A stretch of 64,000 nt of DNA from CAXTPV01 sp965276715 (GTDB taxonomy: Bacteria > Pseudomonadota > Alphaproteobacteria > Acetobacterales > Acetobacteraceae): contig OZ255622.1 of the NCBI GenBank assembly GCA_965276715.1, positions 186,001-250,000 of the forward strand, read 5' to 3'. The notes below the pieces were generated by a model. It was not told the DNA's origin. It saw only the letters and a list, made by a program, of their open reading frames with translations, and did no database searches. Numbering within the stretch: the first letter of the stretch is position 1; every line of letters starts with the position of its first letter. The translations under genes and the position numbers were made by a program. Of this stretch, positions 1 to 9,378 are shown in pieces.

Positions 1-1704
1 CGTGTCCGCCTTCTGGATCATCCGGTAGGTCGCCGGATCCTCCTGCGGGATCGTCGCCATCTCCAGCACCAACCCGCGATGCGCCGCCAGCAACGCGAAC
101 GCCCGGCGCATGCAGCCCAGCATGCCCAGCCCCAGCACATCGACCTTCATCCAGCGCAGCGTGTCGATATCGTCCTTGTCCCACACCACGACCTGGCGGT
201 TGTCCATCGAAGCCGGCTCGATCGGAACCAGGTCGGCGAGCGCGTCCTCGGTCAGCACGAACCCGCCCGGATGGGTCCCCAGCTGACGCGGAAATCCGAT
301 CAGCTCGCGCGCGATCTTGAGCGTCAGCCGCAGCCGCCGGTCGTCGAGATTGAGGTTGAGCCCCGCCGCGTGGCTTTCGTCGACACCGTCCTCCGACCAC
401 CCCCAGACCTGGGACGCGAGTGCGCCGGTGACATCCTCGGTCAGCCCCATGACCTTGCCGACATCGCGCACCGCGCCACGCGATCGGAACCGCATCACGG
501 TGGCGCACAACGCCGCCCGATGCCGTCCGTAATGGTCATAGACGAACTGGATCATCTCCTCGCGGCGCTCATGCTCGAAATCGACGTCGATGTCGGGCGG
601 TTCGTGCCGCTCGGCCGAGATGAACCGCTCGAACAGCAGCGCCGACGCCACCGGATCGATCGCGGTGATCCGCAGCACGAAGCACACCACCGAGTTGGCC
701 GCCGACCCGCGTCCCTGGCAGAGGATGCCGCGGCGGTCCGCCTCGCGCACGATCGTGTGCACCGTCAGGAAATAGGACGCGTAACCGAGACTGCCGATCA
801 GCGTCAGCTCATGCTCGAGCTGCGTCAGGACACCGGCAGGCGGCCCCTGCGGATACCGTCCGCGCACCCCCTCGCGGCAAAGCCGCACCAGCGTCTCCTG
901 CGCCGTCTCCCCGTGCTCCGCCTCGCTCGGATACTGGTAACGCAACTCGTCGAGCGAGAACCGCGCGCGCGACGCCAGCACTCCGGTCGCCTCGACCGCC
1001 TCCGGATGGCGCTCGAACAGCCGCTCCATCTCGCCCGGCGATTTCAGATGCCTGTCGACCGAACGCTCCCGCCGGAACCCCGCCGCATCGATCGTGCAGC
1101 CCTCCCGGATGCAGGTCATCACGTCCTGCAGGATCCGCCGCGGCGGTGCATGATACAGTACGTCGCCCACCGCCAGCGGCAGCACCCGCGCCTCGCGCGC
1201 CGCCTGCCCGAGCGCCCGCAGCCGCGCCGCATCGTCCGGCCGCCGGCGAAGCGACATCGCCAGGAACGCCCGATCCCCGAATGCTTCGCGCAACTCGCCC
1301 AGCCGGCAAGTCAGCGCCTCGTCCACCCGCGTGCCGATCATCGCCACCAGCAAGCCCTCGCTGGCCGCCCGCAACTCGTCCCATCGCAGATCGAAGCAGG
1401 TCTTCCCATGGCGCTTGGCGTGCGTCAGCAGACGGCACAGCCCCGACCACCCCGTCTTGTTCTCGGGGTAGACCAGCACCGGCATTCCATCCGCGAGGTC
1501 CAGCCGGCACCCAACCACCAGCCGCACCCCCGCCTCGCGGGCCCTCTGATGCGACCGCGCGATGCCGCCCAGGGTATTGTGGTCAGTGACCGCGAGCGTC
1601 GCATGCCCCATCGCGCGCGCCTGCGCCATCAGCTCTTCCGGATGGCTCGCCCCCCGCAGGAACGAGTAGTTCGTCGTCACCTGCAGCTCGACATACGTGC
1701 TCAT
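1..1704 (-). CDS. dnaE2: Error-prone DNA polymerase DnaE2 (C-terminal part beyond left edge)
   Basis: This is a C-family translesion polymerase that extends past lesions with ImuA and ImuB in the SOS mutasome. The 568 codons seen start at ATG 1704 (MSTYVELQVTTNYSFLRGAS). They cover the PHP domain (DHNTLGG near residue 41) and most of the catalytic core: PDIDVDF near residue 370 and KVDVLGLG near 520 carry the catalytic aspartates. In DnaE2 the PHP metal-binding residues are usually degenerate, unlike DnaE1. The ATG lies 37 bases after the imuB stop on the same strand, so the two are co-transcribed. The reading frame is still open at base 1, so roughly the last 500 residues are outside the window. 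Confidence 0.95.
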   Translation of the reverse strand, partial: MSTYVELQVTTNYSFLRGASHPEELMAQARAMGHATLAVTDHNTLGGIARSHQRAREAGVRLVVGCRLDLADGMPVLVYPENKTGWSGLCRLLTHAKRHGKTCFDLRWDELRAASEGLLVAMIGTRVDEALTCRLGELREAFGDRAFLAMSLRRRPDDAARLRALGQAAREARVLPLAVGDVLYHAPPRRILQDVMTCIREGCTIDAAGFRRERSVDRHLKSPGEMERLFERHPEAVEATGVLASRARFSLDELRYQYPSEAEHGETAQETLVRLCREGVRGRYPQGPPAGVLTQLEHELTLIGSLGYASYFLTVHTIVREADRRGILCQGRGSAANSVVCFVLRITAIDPVASALLFERFISAERHEPPDIDVDFEHERREEMIQFVYDHYGRHRAALCATVMRFRSRGAVRDVGKVMGLTEDVTGALASQVWGWSEDGVDESHAAGLNLNLDDRRLRLTLKIARELIGFPRQLGTHPGGFVLTEDALADLVPIEPASMDNRQVVVWDKDDIDTLRWMKVDVLGLGMLGCMRRAFALLAAHRGLVLEMATIPQEDPATYRMIQKADT

Positions 1705-1741
1705 CTGTCAGCCATCACCATCCGAGCCTTCTCAAACGGCT

Positions 1742-3256
1742 TCAAAACAACCCATGCAGGAACCACCGCATGTCGCCCGTCGCCGGATCGACCCCGTCGC
1801 CGCGCCGGAACAGCCAGAACCGACGCCCGTCCGAATCCTCGACCCGGAAATAGTCCCGCAGCGCGCAGACCTCGCCCGGCCGCCGCCACCATTCGCCCGC
1901 GATCCGCTCCGGCCCGTCCGCATGGCGCACCCGATGGCGCACCCGGCGCCAGGTGAAGCTCGCCGGCGGGTGGTCGGGCATCAGCGCCATCACCTCGACC
2001 GGCTGCGGCGGATCGAATAGCCGCACCGGCCGCGGCAGGTCCGCCGGCCACGCATCGCCGCCGCCGTGCAACGGCACCGCGCGCGCCACGCTGCGCTCCG
2101 GAACGTCGCTCTGCACCAGCACCGGCTGCCACACGCGGTCCACACCCAACCGGTTGGTCAGCGTGTCGATCAGCGGCGACACGGTCTCGCCGAACCCGCT
2201 CACGACGCCGAACCGCGCATCAAATTGCACCGCGCCCAGCGGATCGGCGCTGCGCACCGACAGCCGCATCGCCTCCACCCCCAGCCCGGGATCGACCGTC
2301 TCGATCCGCTCCGCCAGCAGCCGCCCGAGCCGGCGCCGGTCGCGAACCGGCCGCGCGGTCGCGACGCGCACCGTCTGCACCGTCCCGTCGACCCGCTCGA
2401 AGGCGAGTTCGAGCCGTCGCGCACCCAGTCCGGACGTCTCCAGCCTTGTGCACAACTCGCCCGTCAGCCGCTCGATGACGGCCACGAACGCGTCGGCCGT
2501 CAGCAGCGGCTCGACAAAACCCAGCCTTGATGCGATCGGCCGTGGCGGCGGCTCGGGCCGGATCGGTTCGAGAACGCCGCCCAGCGCCTGGTCGAGCCGG
2601 AGCCCCAATGCAGCCCCGAACCGCCGTGCCAGCGGCCCGCGCGGCATCCCAAGCAACGCCCCGACCATGTCGAGCCCGATCAGCCGCAGGTCGCGGCAGG
2701 TCTCTGCCTCCAGACGCAGCGCCTCGATCGGCAATCCGGTGATCGCCGCGCGTTCACCATCCGGCGCCACCACCGCGACATTCCTCTCGAGCGGGCCGAA
2801 GCGCGCGACCGCATGCGCCGCTCCAGGTGTTCCCGCGATCGCCGCCCGCGCCTCGATCCCGTCCGCATTGAAGCGCGCGATCAGGGCGCCCAGCATCCGC
2901 CGCTCGCCGCCGAACAGATGCGCGCTGCCGGTTGCATCGATCCACACGCCATCGGGTGCGCATGGCGCCGTCAGCGGCGCATAGCGCAGGCAGAGCTTGG
3001 CGATCCGTCGCAACGAGGCCGCATCGCGATCGGGCGTGGCCGGCACCACCACCAGGCCTGGCACGCGCGCCTGCGCCTGTCCGATCGGCAGCCCGGGCCG
3101 CAATCCGAGCCACACCGACGCCGCATCCGCTGCCCCGATCGTCAGTTGCCGCCCGTCATGCAGCGACGTCACCAAAGGTCCCGGCGGCAACTTGCCGCGG
3201 CGACGAAGCAGGTCGGTCGGCAGGTACGGCAGGAAGAGCGAGACGACCCGCCTCAT
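1742..3256 (-). CDS. imuB: ImuB, catalytically inactive Y-family polymerase-like mutasome subunit
   Basis: This 504-residue protein is related to Y-family polymerases (DinB) and acts as the adaptor linking DnaE2 and the beta clamp during damage-induced mutagenesis. The ATG at 3256 gives MRRVVSLFLPYLPTDLLRR, the usual ImuB start; the open frame extends further upstream but that part antisense-overlaps nothing recognisable. Where active Y polymerases have a DxD catalytic motif near the N-terminus, this protein has LFLPYLP, consistent with an inactive polymerase fold. The start lies 101 bases inside the 3' end of imuA, a strong sign of translational coupling. The cassette order imuA-imuB-dnaE2 is the standard one. 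Confidence 0.93.
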   Translation of the reverse strand: MRRVVSLFLPYLPTDLLRRRGKLPPGPLVTSLHDGRQLTIGAADAASVWLGLRPGLPIGQAQARVPGLVVVPATPDRDAASLRRIAKLCLRYAPLTAPCAPDGVWIDATGSAHLFGGERRMLGALIARFNADGIEARAAIAGTPGAAHAVARFGPLERNVAVVAPDGERAAITGLPIEALRLEAETCRDLRLIGLDMVGALLGMPRGPLARRFGAALGLRLDQALGGVLEPIRPEPPPRPIASRLGFVEPLLTADAFVAVIERLTGELCTRLETSGLGARRLELAFERVDGTVQTVRVATARPVRDRRRLGRLLAERIETVDPGLGVEAMRLSVRSADPLGAVQFDARFGVVSGFGETVSPLIDTLTNRLGVDRVWQPVLVQSDVPERSVARAVPLHGGGDAWPADLPRPVRLFDPPQPVEVMALMPDHPPASFTWRRVRHRVRHADGPERIAGEWWRRPGEVCALRDYFRVEDSDGRRFWLFRRGDGVDPATGDMRWFLHGLF

Positions 3257-3962
3257 CGAAAGCCTCCACGATCCATGACGCGGGTGCCGCACCACGCGCG
3301 CGGACAAGGTCGAGCCGCCAGCGCGCACGGCCCACGGTGAGCGAGAAGGGCCCGGTTTCGAACGCATCGGCCGGTGCGGACGGCAGGCACCCCACTCGCC
3401 AGCGCGTCGCCGCGGCGTTCGGTGTGTCCCGCAGCGCGGCATGCCGTGGCCGCCACACCGCCAGCACGGGCATCCCGGCCGTCTCGGCGGCAAGCTGCAG
3501 GCGGCGCGACGCCTTGGATGTGAGCGCCTGCGAGCATTCCCCGACCACGCCCGCGAGCCCCGCTACCCGCGCCGCCTCCTCCATCGTCGCGAACACCTGG
3601 CCGGCGGCTTCGACCACGATCAGCCGGTCCGGGCACAGACCCGCCGCCAGCAAGCCAGGCACGAACAGGTCATGCCGTTCGACCACCCACATCACCGGCC
3701 CATGGCTCCGGGCAAGCAGCGACGCCGCAAGCAGCGAGGGCGCGGTCGCATGCTCGCGATCCGCCCCTGTCCCGGCAATCTCGTGCAGTCCGGCCGTCAG
3801 TCCGCCAAACGGCAGGCACCGATCGATCGCCGCGATCCCGAACCGTAGCAGCGGATCCGACGCGCGTTTTGGACAATTTCGCTCGATCCGCGCAATCGTT
3901 GCGCGCAGCCGCTCGATCGACGCCCTGCCGGCGTCCTGAAAAACCTGAGCCTCGCTCTGCAT
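3156..3962 (-). CDS. imuA: ImuA-like RecA-related mutasome protein
   Basis: This 268-residue protein begins MQSEAQVFQDAGRASIERLR and contains a RecA-like core: FGIAAIDRCLPFGGLTAGLHE resembles the start of RecA/SulA-like SOS proteins, followed by hydrophobic strands (VMWVVER, RLIVVEA). The family is needed for SOS mutagenesis together with ImuB and DnaE2 and probably interacts with RecA. It lacks a clear Walker A lysine motif. It is the first gene of the cassette, and a LexA operator lies 74 bases upstream (4036-4050). The name follows the family and gene order rather than a specific catalytic motif. Confidence 0.85.
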   Translation of the reverse strand: MQSEAQVFQDAGRASIERLRATIARIERNCPKRASDPLLRFGIAAIDRCLPFGGLTAGLHEIAGTGADREHATAPSLLAASLLARSHGPVMWVVERHDLFVPGLLAAGLCPDRLIVVEAAGQVFATMEEAARVAGLAGVVGECSQALTSKASRRLQLAAETAGMPVLAVWRPRHAALRDTPNAAATRWRVGCLPSAPADAFETGPFSLTVGRARWRLDLVRARGAAPASWIVEAFDEAGRLALPAVPADRPASSPRQVAAGTFGDVAA

Positions 3963-4035
3963 TCCGCTGACATTTCAACATAAAAGCCTGCCCATACCGC
4001 GCTTTTGCCGCCCAACAGCTCAGCCGGCATGTGAA

Positions 4036-4050
4036 GAACATAAAGCGAAC
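4036..4050 (-). promoter_or_regulatory. LexA (SOS) box upstream of imuA
   Basis: On the plus strand the site reads GAAC-ATAAAGC-GAAC, which is GTTC-N7-GTTC on the minus strand. That is the direct-repeat LexA operator known for alphaproteobacteria. It sits upstream of imuA in the right orientation for repression of the imuA-imuB-dnaE2 operon. Confidence 0.9.
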
Positions 4051-4100
4051 AAACTGGACAAGCGAGCGCTTTTGCGATCACGATTCGCCCATCTGTTTGA

Positions 4101-4153
4101 CGGGTTTCAAGGACCCGGCCCTTGGCGGGCTGTGGGGCAGCGCCCCAAAACAG
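4101..4153 (+). repeat. Palindromic intergenic element, diverged copy
   Basis: Two adjacent hairpins are visible: CAAGG/CCTTG (4108-4124) and TGGGGC-AGC-GCCCCA (4133-4147). They share the layout and the CGGGT and GGCGGG joiners of the elements near 10.85, 23.08 and 23.40 kb but are less similar to them. The element lies between the SOS promoter and opgG. Confidence 0.5.
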
Positions 4154-4198
4154 CCATAAGCCCACCCTACGCAACACGCTCGCCCAGAAGGATCCAGC

Positions 4199-5716
4199 TT
4201 GCATCGACGCCAACTTCTCGCGGCCACCGCGACCCTGCTCGCGCCTGCCGCCTGGGCCGCCAAGGTCTCCAAGCCGGAACCCGCGCCCGGTCCGTTCGAC
4301 GGCTCGACCGTTCGCACGCTGGCGCGCGCGATCTCCCAGCATCCGTTCGAAAAACCCGCGGCCTCGCTGCCGGCCCCGATCGCGCATCTCGATTTCGACG
4401 CCTATCGCGGCATCCGCTACCGAAAGGACCGCGCCCTCTGGGCCGGCCAGAATCTTCGCTTTACCGCCGAGTTCCTGCCGCGCGGCTTCCTCTTCCCGGA
4501 GCGGGTCGACATGTTCGAAGTGGCCGACGGCCAGTCCAAGCCCGTGCCCTACGACCCCGGCGTCTTCGACTATGCCGATCCCAAGCTGAAAGTGCCCGAC
4601 ATGCTCGGCTACTCCGGCATGCGCCTGCACACTCCGCTCAATCGTCCCGATTATTACGATGAGGTCTGCGTCTTCCAGGGTGCGAGCTATTTCCGCGCTG
4701 TCGCTCGCGGCCAGACCTATGGCCTGTCCGCGCGCGGCCTCGCGATCGGCACCGGCAATCCGAAGGGCGAGGAGTTCGCCCGCTTCCGCGCCTTCTGGCT
4801 GGAGCGCCCCCAGCCCGGCTCGGACGCGGTGGTCGTGCATGCCCTGCTCGACACGCCGAGTGCCGCGGGCGCGTTCCGCTTCACCATCCGCCCGGGACAG
4901 ACCACGATCTTCGACACCGAGGGGGTGCTCTATCCCAGGGTCGACATCACGGAATCGGGCATCGCACCGATGACCGGCATGTTCGACTTCGACGCGAACA
5001 ACCACGCCCGCTTCGACGACTGGCGTCCCGCCGCGCACGACAGCGACGGCCTCTCGTTCTGGACCGGCGGCGGCGAACAGATCTGGCGCGCGCTCAACAA
5101 CCCGGTCGACCTGCAATACACGTCCTTCGTCGACACCAACCCGCGCGGCTTCGGCATGATGCAGCGCAAGCGCGCGTTCGCCGACTATCAGGACCTCGCA
5201 CTCGACTACCAGAACCGTCCCAGCCTGTTCATCGAACCGGTCGGCGCCTGGAACGGGGGCGCCGTCGACCTGATCGAGCTGCCCAGCCCGAACGAGGTCA
5301 ACGACAACATGGTCGCCTTCTGGCGTCCCAAGGACAAGCTCGCCAAGGGCGGCGAATACGCCTTTACCTACCGCATGCACTGGGGAGCCGATGCGCCGTC
5401 GGCGACCCCGCTCGGCCGCGCCGTCGACACCAGGATCGGCGCCGGTGCCGATCCGCACACGCGCCATATCGTCGTCGATTTCGCAGGTGACGCCGTCAAG
5501 GCACTTGCACCCGACGCCAAGCTGAACCTCGACGTCGGTGCCTCGAAGGGCACGGCCAGGAACGTGAACTCCATGGCGAACCCGCATGTCGGCGGCTGGC
5601 GCCTCGTCTTCGAGCTCGTGCCCGACGGCGAGAAGCTGGTCGACATGCACGCCCGCATCCTCGGTGCCGACAACAAGGCGCTGACCGAGACCTGGATCTA
5701 CCGTTGGACGGCGTGA
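4199..5716 (+). CDS. opgG: Glucan biosynthesis protein OpgG (MdoG)
   Basis: This 505-residue periplasmic protein is needed for the backbone or branching of osmoregulated periplasmic glucans made by OpgH. The start is TTG 4199, with AGAAGGA nine bases upstream. The N-terminus MHRRQLLAATATLLAPAAWA has twin arginines followed by a hydrophobic stretch ending in an AWA cleavage-like site, so export through Tat is possible. Length and sequence run through the whole family, including the conserved early FDAYRGIRYR motif (about residues 68-77) and the C-terminal beta-sandwich region. Its stop lies inside the start region of opgH, so the pair is a two-gene operon. Confidence 0.95.
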   Translation: MHRRQLLAATATLLAPAAWAAKVSKPEPAPGPFDGSTVRTLARAISQHPFEKPAASLPAPIAHLDFDAYRGIRYRKDRALWAGQNLRFTAEFLPRGFLFPERVDMFEVADGQSKPVPYDPGVFDYADPKLKVPDMLGYSGMRLHTPLNRPDYYDEVCVFQGASYFRAVARGQTYGLSARGLAIGTGNPKGEEFARFRAFWLERPQPGSDAVVVHALLDTPSAAGAFRFTIRPGQTTIFDTEGVLYPRVDITESGIAPMTGMFDFDANNHARFDDWRPAAHDSDGLSFWTGGGEQIWRALNNPVDLQYTSFVDTNPRGFGMMQRKRAFADYQDLALDYQNRPSLFIEPVGAWNGGAVDLIELPSPNEVNDNMVAFWRPKDKLAKGGEYAFTYRMHWGADAPSATPLGRAVDTRIGAGADPHTRHIVVDFAGDAVKALAPDAKLNLDVGASKGTARNVNSMANPHVGGWRLVFELVPDGEKLVDMHARILGADNKALTETWIYRWTA

Positions 5717-7815
5717 CCGCATTCCGCGCGCTTCCCGACGAGGCGCCGCTCATGATGGCGGTGCAATCGCTCGCCGAGGCGCCGCATGTCGCGCGCGGGC
5801 GTCAGGCTACCGCCCCCGCCGGTCTCGCCGCGCGTCGTCTGTTCGTCGTCGGCGGCGCGACGCTGCTTGCCGCCTTCGCCACCTACGAGATGAACCGCGT
5901 GCTCAACGCCACGTCCGTCACCACCCTCGGCGTGCTGGTCGTGGTCCTGTTCGTCAGCCTGTTCGCGTGGATCGCGCTCGCGTTCACCAGCGCGCTGGGC
6001 GGTTTTCTATCTATTCTGACCGGCGGCGAGAGCCTCGGCATCGAATCCGACGGGAAGCTGCCGCTCCTGAACACCCGCACGGCACTCCTCATGCCGACCT
6101 ACAACGAGGATCCCACCCGCGTCAGTGCGGGCCTGCAGGCGATGGTCGAGAGCCTTGTCGCCTGTGGCCGCTCCGACGCTTTCGACGTGTTCATCCTCAG
6201 CGACACCACCGATCCCGACGTGTGGATCGCCGAGGAAGCCGCCTTCCTGGCGCTGCGTGCCGCCGTGGGCGACGCCGGTGCGCGGATCTTCTATCGCCGG
6301 CGCCCGAAGAACACCGACCGCAAGGCAGGCAACGTCGCCGAGTGGGTCCGCCGATATGGCGCCGCCTACACCCACATGATCACGCTCGACGCCGACAGCG
6401 TCATGCAGGGCGACATCCTCGTCCGGCTCGCCGCGGCCATGGAAGCCAACCCGACGGTCGGTCTCATCCAGACGCTCCCCGTCATCGTCAACGGCACCAC
6501 GCTGTTCGCCCGCACCCAGCAGTTCGCCGGCCGGCTCTATGGGCCGCTGATCGCGCACGGCATCGCATGGTGGCACGGCTCGGAAGGCAACTACTGGGGC
6601 CACAACGCCATCATCCGGACCGTCGCCTTCGCCGAACAGGCCGGCCTGCCGCACCTGCCAGGACGCAAGCCGTTCGGCGGTCACGTGCTGAGCCATGATT
6701 TCGTCGAAGCCGCCCTGATGCGCCGCGGCGGTTGGGCGATCCACATGGTCCCGGGCCTCGCCGGCTCCTACGAGGAAAGCCCGCCGTCGCTGACCGATAT
6801 CGCCATCCGCGACCGCCGCTGGTGCCAGGGCAATCTCCAGCACGCCAAGATCGTGCGCGCCCGCGGCCTGCACTGGGTCAGCCGCATGCACATGATGATG
6901 GGCATCGGCAGCTACGTCACCTCGCCACTGTGGCTGCTCTTCCTGCTCGCCGGCATCCTGATCTCGCTGCAGTCGCACTTCATCAAGCCCGAATATTTCG
7001 GGACCACGCGACGTCTGTTTCCGAACTGGCCGCATGTGGATCCGGTGCTCGCCAAATGGGTTTTCCTCGGCACCGTCGTGGTGCTGCTCGCACCCAAGCT
7101 GCTCGCCTTCGCCGCCGTGATCGTGGATCGGCGATCGCGACGCGCCGCCGGCGGGACGCTGCGCCTGTTCGTCTCATTGCTGATCGAGACGCTGATCGGC
7201 GGCCTGATCGCACCGATCGCGATGCTGCTCCAGACCGGCGCCGTCGCCTCCATCCTCGCCGGACGCGATTCGGGCTGGAACGCGCAACGCAGGGACGATG
7301 GCAGCATCCCGCTCGCCGAGATCTGGCGCGGCTACCGTATCCACACCCTGGTCGGCCTCCTGCTGGCGGCGGCGGCGTACGCGGTGTCGTGGCCGTTGAC
7401 GCTCTGGATGCTGCCCGTCCTGATCGGCCTCGCCTTCGCGATCCCGTTGGTGGCACTCACCGCATCACGCGCCGCCGGCCAAACGCTGCGTCGCGCAGGC
7501 CTGCTCTCGATCCCGGAAGAGACCGACATCCCGCCCGTGCTCGCGCGCGCCAACGCCTTGACGGCCGAACTTCGCAACCAGCCGGTTCCGACGCTGCACG
7601 ACCTGCTCGAAACCAGCCAGCTCGCTGCCGCCCACCGGGCTATGCTGCCTGGTCGCGCCACCGCAATCGAACCCGACCTCCTCACCGCTCTCGCCAAGCT
7701 CGCCGAGGCGACCGACCTAGGCGAGGCGACCGGCAGCCTCACCCGACAGGAGCGTCTGGCCGTGCAAGGCAACGACGGGGCGCTCGACAGTCTGGCGAGA
7801 CTGCGCGCGCGATGA
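5704..7815 (+). CDS. opgH: Glucans biosynthesis glucosyltransferase OpgH (MdoH)
   Basis: This membrane glycosyltransferase polymerises glucose from UDP-glucose into periplasmic glucans and works with OpgG. The 703-residue protein has N-terminal membrane helices (about 47-105), a GT2 catalytic domain with the metal-binding DADS near residue 229 and the RDRRWCQGN (QxxRW-type) motif near 368, and C-terminal helices (about 395-590). The frame opens at TTG 5704, overlapping opgG by 13 bases. A GTG at 5713 overlaps the opgG stop as GTGA and is an equally good coupled start. The large soluble N-terminal extension of enterobacterial MdoH is shorter here. Confidence 0.94.
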   Translation: MDGVTAFRALPDEAPLMMAVQSLAEAPHVARGRQATAPAGLAARRLFVVGGATLLAAFATYEMNRVLNATSVTTLGVLVVVLFVSLFAWIALAFTSALGGFLSILTGGESLGIESDGKLPLLNTRTALLMPTYNEDPTRVSAGLQAMVESLVACGRSDAFDVFILSDTTDPDVWIAEEAAFLALRAAVGDAGARIFYRRRPKNTDRKAGNVAEWVRRYGAAYTHMITLDADSVMQGDILVRLAAAMEANPTVGLIQTLPVIVNGTTLFARTQQFAGRLYGPLIAHGIAWWHGSEGNYWGHNAIIRTVAFAEQAGLPHLPGRKPFGGHVLSHDFVEAALMRRGGWAIHMVPGLAGSYEESPPSLTDIAIRDRRWCQGNLQHAKIVRARGLHWVSRMHMMMGIGSYVTSPLWLLFLLAGILISLQSHFIKPEYFGTTRRLFPNWPHVDPVLAKWVFLGTVVVLLAPKLLAFAAVIVDRRSRRAAGGTLRLFVSLLIETLIGGLIAPIAMLLQTGAVASILAGRDSGWNAQRRDDGSIPLAEIWRGYRIHTLVGLLLAAAAYAVSWPLTLWMLPVLIGLAFAIPLVALTASRAAGQTLRRAGLLSIPEETDIPPVLARANALTAELRNQPVPTLHDLLETSQLAAAHRAMLPGRATAIEPDLLTALAKLAEATDLGEATGSLTRQERLAVQGNDGALDSLARLRAR

Positions 7816-7821
7816 GCCCGC

Positions 7822-8382
7822 TCAACTCTCCAGTTCGATGTCCCAGTAGAGATAGTCACGCCAACTTTCGTGCAGGTGGTTCGGCGGGAAGGCCCGTCCG
7901 TTCTCCTGCAGCTCCCACGTTGTCGGCTGCGATACGCGGTGCCGGGGAAACATCTGGCACTCGCGCGGCAGCTTCGAACCCTTTCGAAGATTGCACACGC
8001 CGCAGGCGGTCACGACGTTCTCCCACGTCGTCCGGCCACCGCGGCAGCGCGGCACCACGTGGTCGAACGTCAACTCCTGCGTCGGCAACATGTCGCCGCA
8101 ATACTGGCAGGAGAAATTGTCGCGCAGGAACACGTTGAACCGCGTGAACGCCGGGCGCCGCGAGGTCGGAATATACTCCTTGAGTGCGATCACGCTCGGC
8201 AGCCGGAACGATTGCGACGGTGAACGAACCACCGCATCGTACTCGCTCAGCACGCTCACGCGGTCGAGAAAGACGGCCTTGACCGAGTCCTGCCAGCACC
8301 ACACTGACAACGGGAAATATGACAGCGGACGGAAATCCGCGTTCAGGACCAGGGCCGGGAAGTGCTGGCCGCCATCAGGCAA
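7822..8382 (-). CDS. HNH endonuclease family protein
   Basis: This 186-residue protein has the HNH fold with four zinc cysteines: CQYC at 92-95 and CGVC at 127-130. It also has the catalytic-type FDHVVPRCRGG (His108) between them and NLRKG after the second pair. The first third (ALVLNADFRPLSYFPLSVW) is the domain typical of a conserved alphaproteobacterial HNH group of unknown target. TTG 8382 is chosen because AAGGA lies eight bases upstream and an in-frame TGA lies just beyond it. It converges on opgH with a six-base gap. There is no partner methylase or phage gene nearby, so a role in restriction cannot be claimed. Confidence 0.85.
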   Translation of the reverse strand: MPDGGQHFPALVLNADFRPLSYFPLSVWCWQDSVKAVFLDRVSVLSEYDAVVRSPSQSFRLPSVIALKEYIPTSRRPAFTRFNVFLRDNFSCQYCGDMLPTQELTFDHVVPRCRGGRTTWENVVTACGVCNLRKGSKLPRECQMFPRHRVSQPTTWELQENGRAFPPNHLHESWRDYLYWDIELES

Positions 8383-8556
8383 GTGCGCGTTCCTTCACGG
8401 GCGACGCGGGGATGTTCGCATCGCCAACAACCTATCCGGGTTATCGCAGACGCCCCCCCCTGCCGCAAGCCGAGCGCCCGGCGGAGGAGCGGCTTCCATC
8501 CGATCGTCATCATCCTGTCATCACGACGGTGGCCAACCCATTGACATCGTTGCGTC

Positions 8557-9378
8557 ATGATCGTCACCCGCTTCGCCCCGAGCCCGACCGGTCCCCTCCA
8601 TCTCGGCCACGCCTACGCCGCTCTGTTCGCGGCCGGACATGCGCGAGTCGGCGGCCGATGCCTCCTCCGGATCGAGGACATCGACAGCACCCGTTGCCGC
8701 TCGACCCATATCGACGGCATTTTGGAAGATATTGCCTGGCTTGGTCTCCAATGCCCCGAACCGCGACGGCAGTCCGATCACATGCCCGACTACGCCGCCT
8801 GCCTTGCGGCACTCCGCGCCGGTGGCCTGCTCTACCCCTGCTTCTGCACGCGGGCCGAAGTCGCGGCCAGCGCCAGCGCACCGCATGACCCATCGGGCGG
8901 ATCCGTCTATCCCGGCACTTGCCGACGGCTCGATCCCGCGCTTCGCGCCGATCGCCTCGCGCGCGGCGACCAGCATGCGTGGCGTCTTGATCTCACCGCC
9001 GCACGCCGCTCATGTCCGCATGACCTTTCCTACCGCGAAGGAGAAGAACGTGTCGGTTGCCGTCCCGAGCGCTTCGGCGACGTCGTCCTCGGCCGCAAGG
9101 ACATCCCGGCGAGCTATCATCTCTGCGTCACCCACGACGATGCGCTGCAGGGCGTCACCCTCGTGACCCGGGGCGAGGATCTCCGCGCGGTGACCGATAT
9201 TCATCGCCTGCTCCAGGCGCTGATGGGCTGGACCACGCCCGCCTACCGCTTCCATCCGCTTCTCGTCGGATCCGACGGACGGCGATTGGCCAAGCGCGAC
9301 GGCGTCGAATCGCTCCGCTCGATGCGGGAGAGGGGCGTGACGGCCACCGAACTGAGGCGGCAGTTCGGCATTTCATGA
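8557..9378 (+). CDS. gluQ: Glutamyl-Q tRNA(Asp) synthetase
   Basis: This truncated class I synthetase attaches glutamate to the queuosine base of tRNA-Asp. The protein is 273 residues, far shorter than GluRS because the anticodon-binding domain is missing. It shows the HIGH-type motif PLHLGHAYAA (residues 13-22), a KMSKS-type RRLAKRDG near residue 245, and the Zn-site cysteines of the family (CFC near 99-101, YPGTC near 126). Its stop overlaps the next start as ATGA, so it is translationally coupled to the GH13 gene. It heads the eight-gene row that runs to 16.7 kb. Confidence 0.94.
   Translation: MIVTRFAPSPTGPLHLGHAYAALFAAGHARVGGRCLLRIEDIDSTRCRSTHIDGILEDIAWLGLQCPEPRRQSDHMPDYAACLAALRAGGLLYPCFCTRAEVAASASAPHDPSGGSVYPGTCRRLDPALRADRLARGDQHAWRLDLTAARRSCPHDLSYREGEERVGCRPERFGDVVLGRKDIPASYHLCVTHDDALQGVTLVTRGEDLRAVTDIHRLLQALMGWTTPAYRFHPLLVGSDGRRLAKRDGVESLRSMRERGVTATELRRQFGIS

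Noticed and set aside
79..1956. A 625-codon open frame on the plus strand
   Set aside because: It is antisense to dnaE2 and imuB, which have clear family motifs; its Arg/Pro/His-rich composition is typical of a GC-rich antisense frame.
3797..5722. A 641-codon open frame on the minus strand
   Set aside because: It is antisense to opgG, whose signal peptide and motifs establish the coding strand.
7822..8382. HNH nuclease as part of a restriction or defence system
   Set aside because: No methyltransferase, helicase or other defence partner lies nearby; the family is a widespread single gene.
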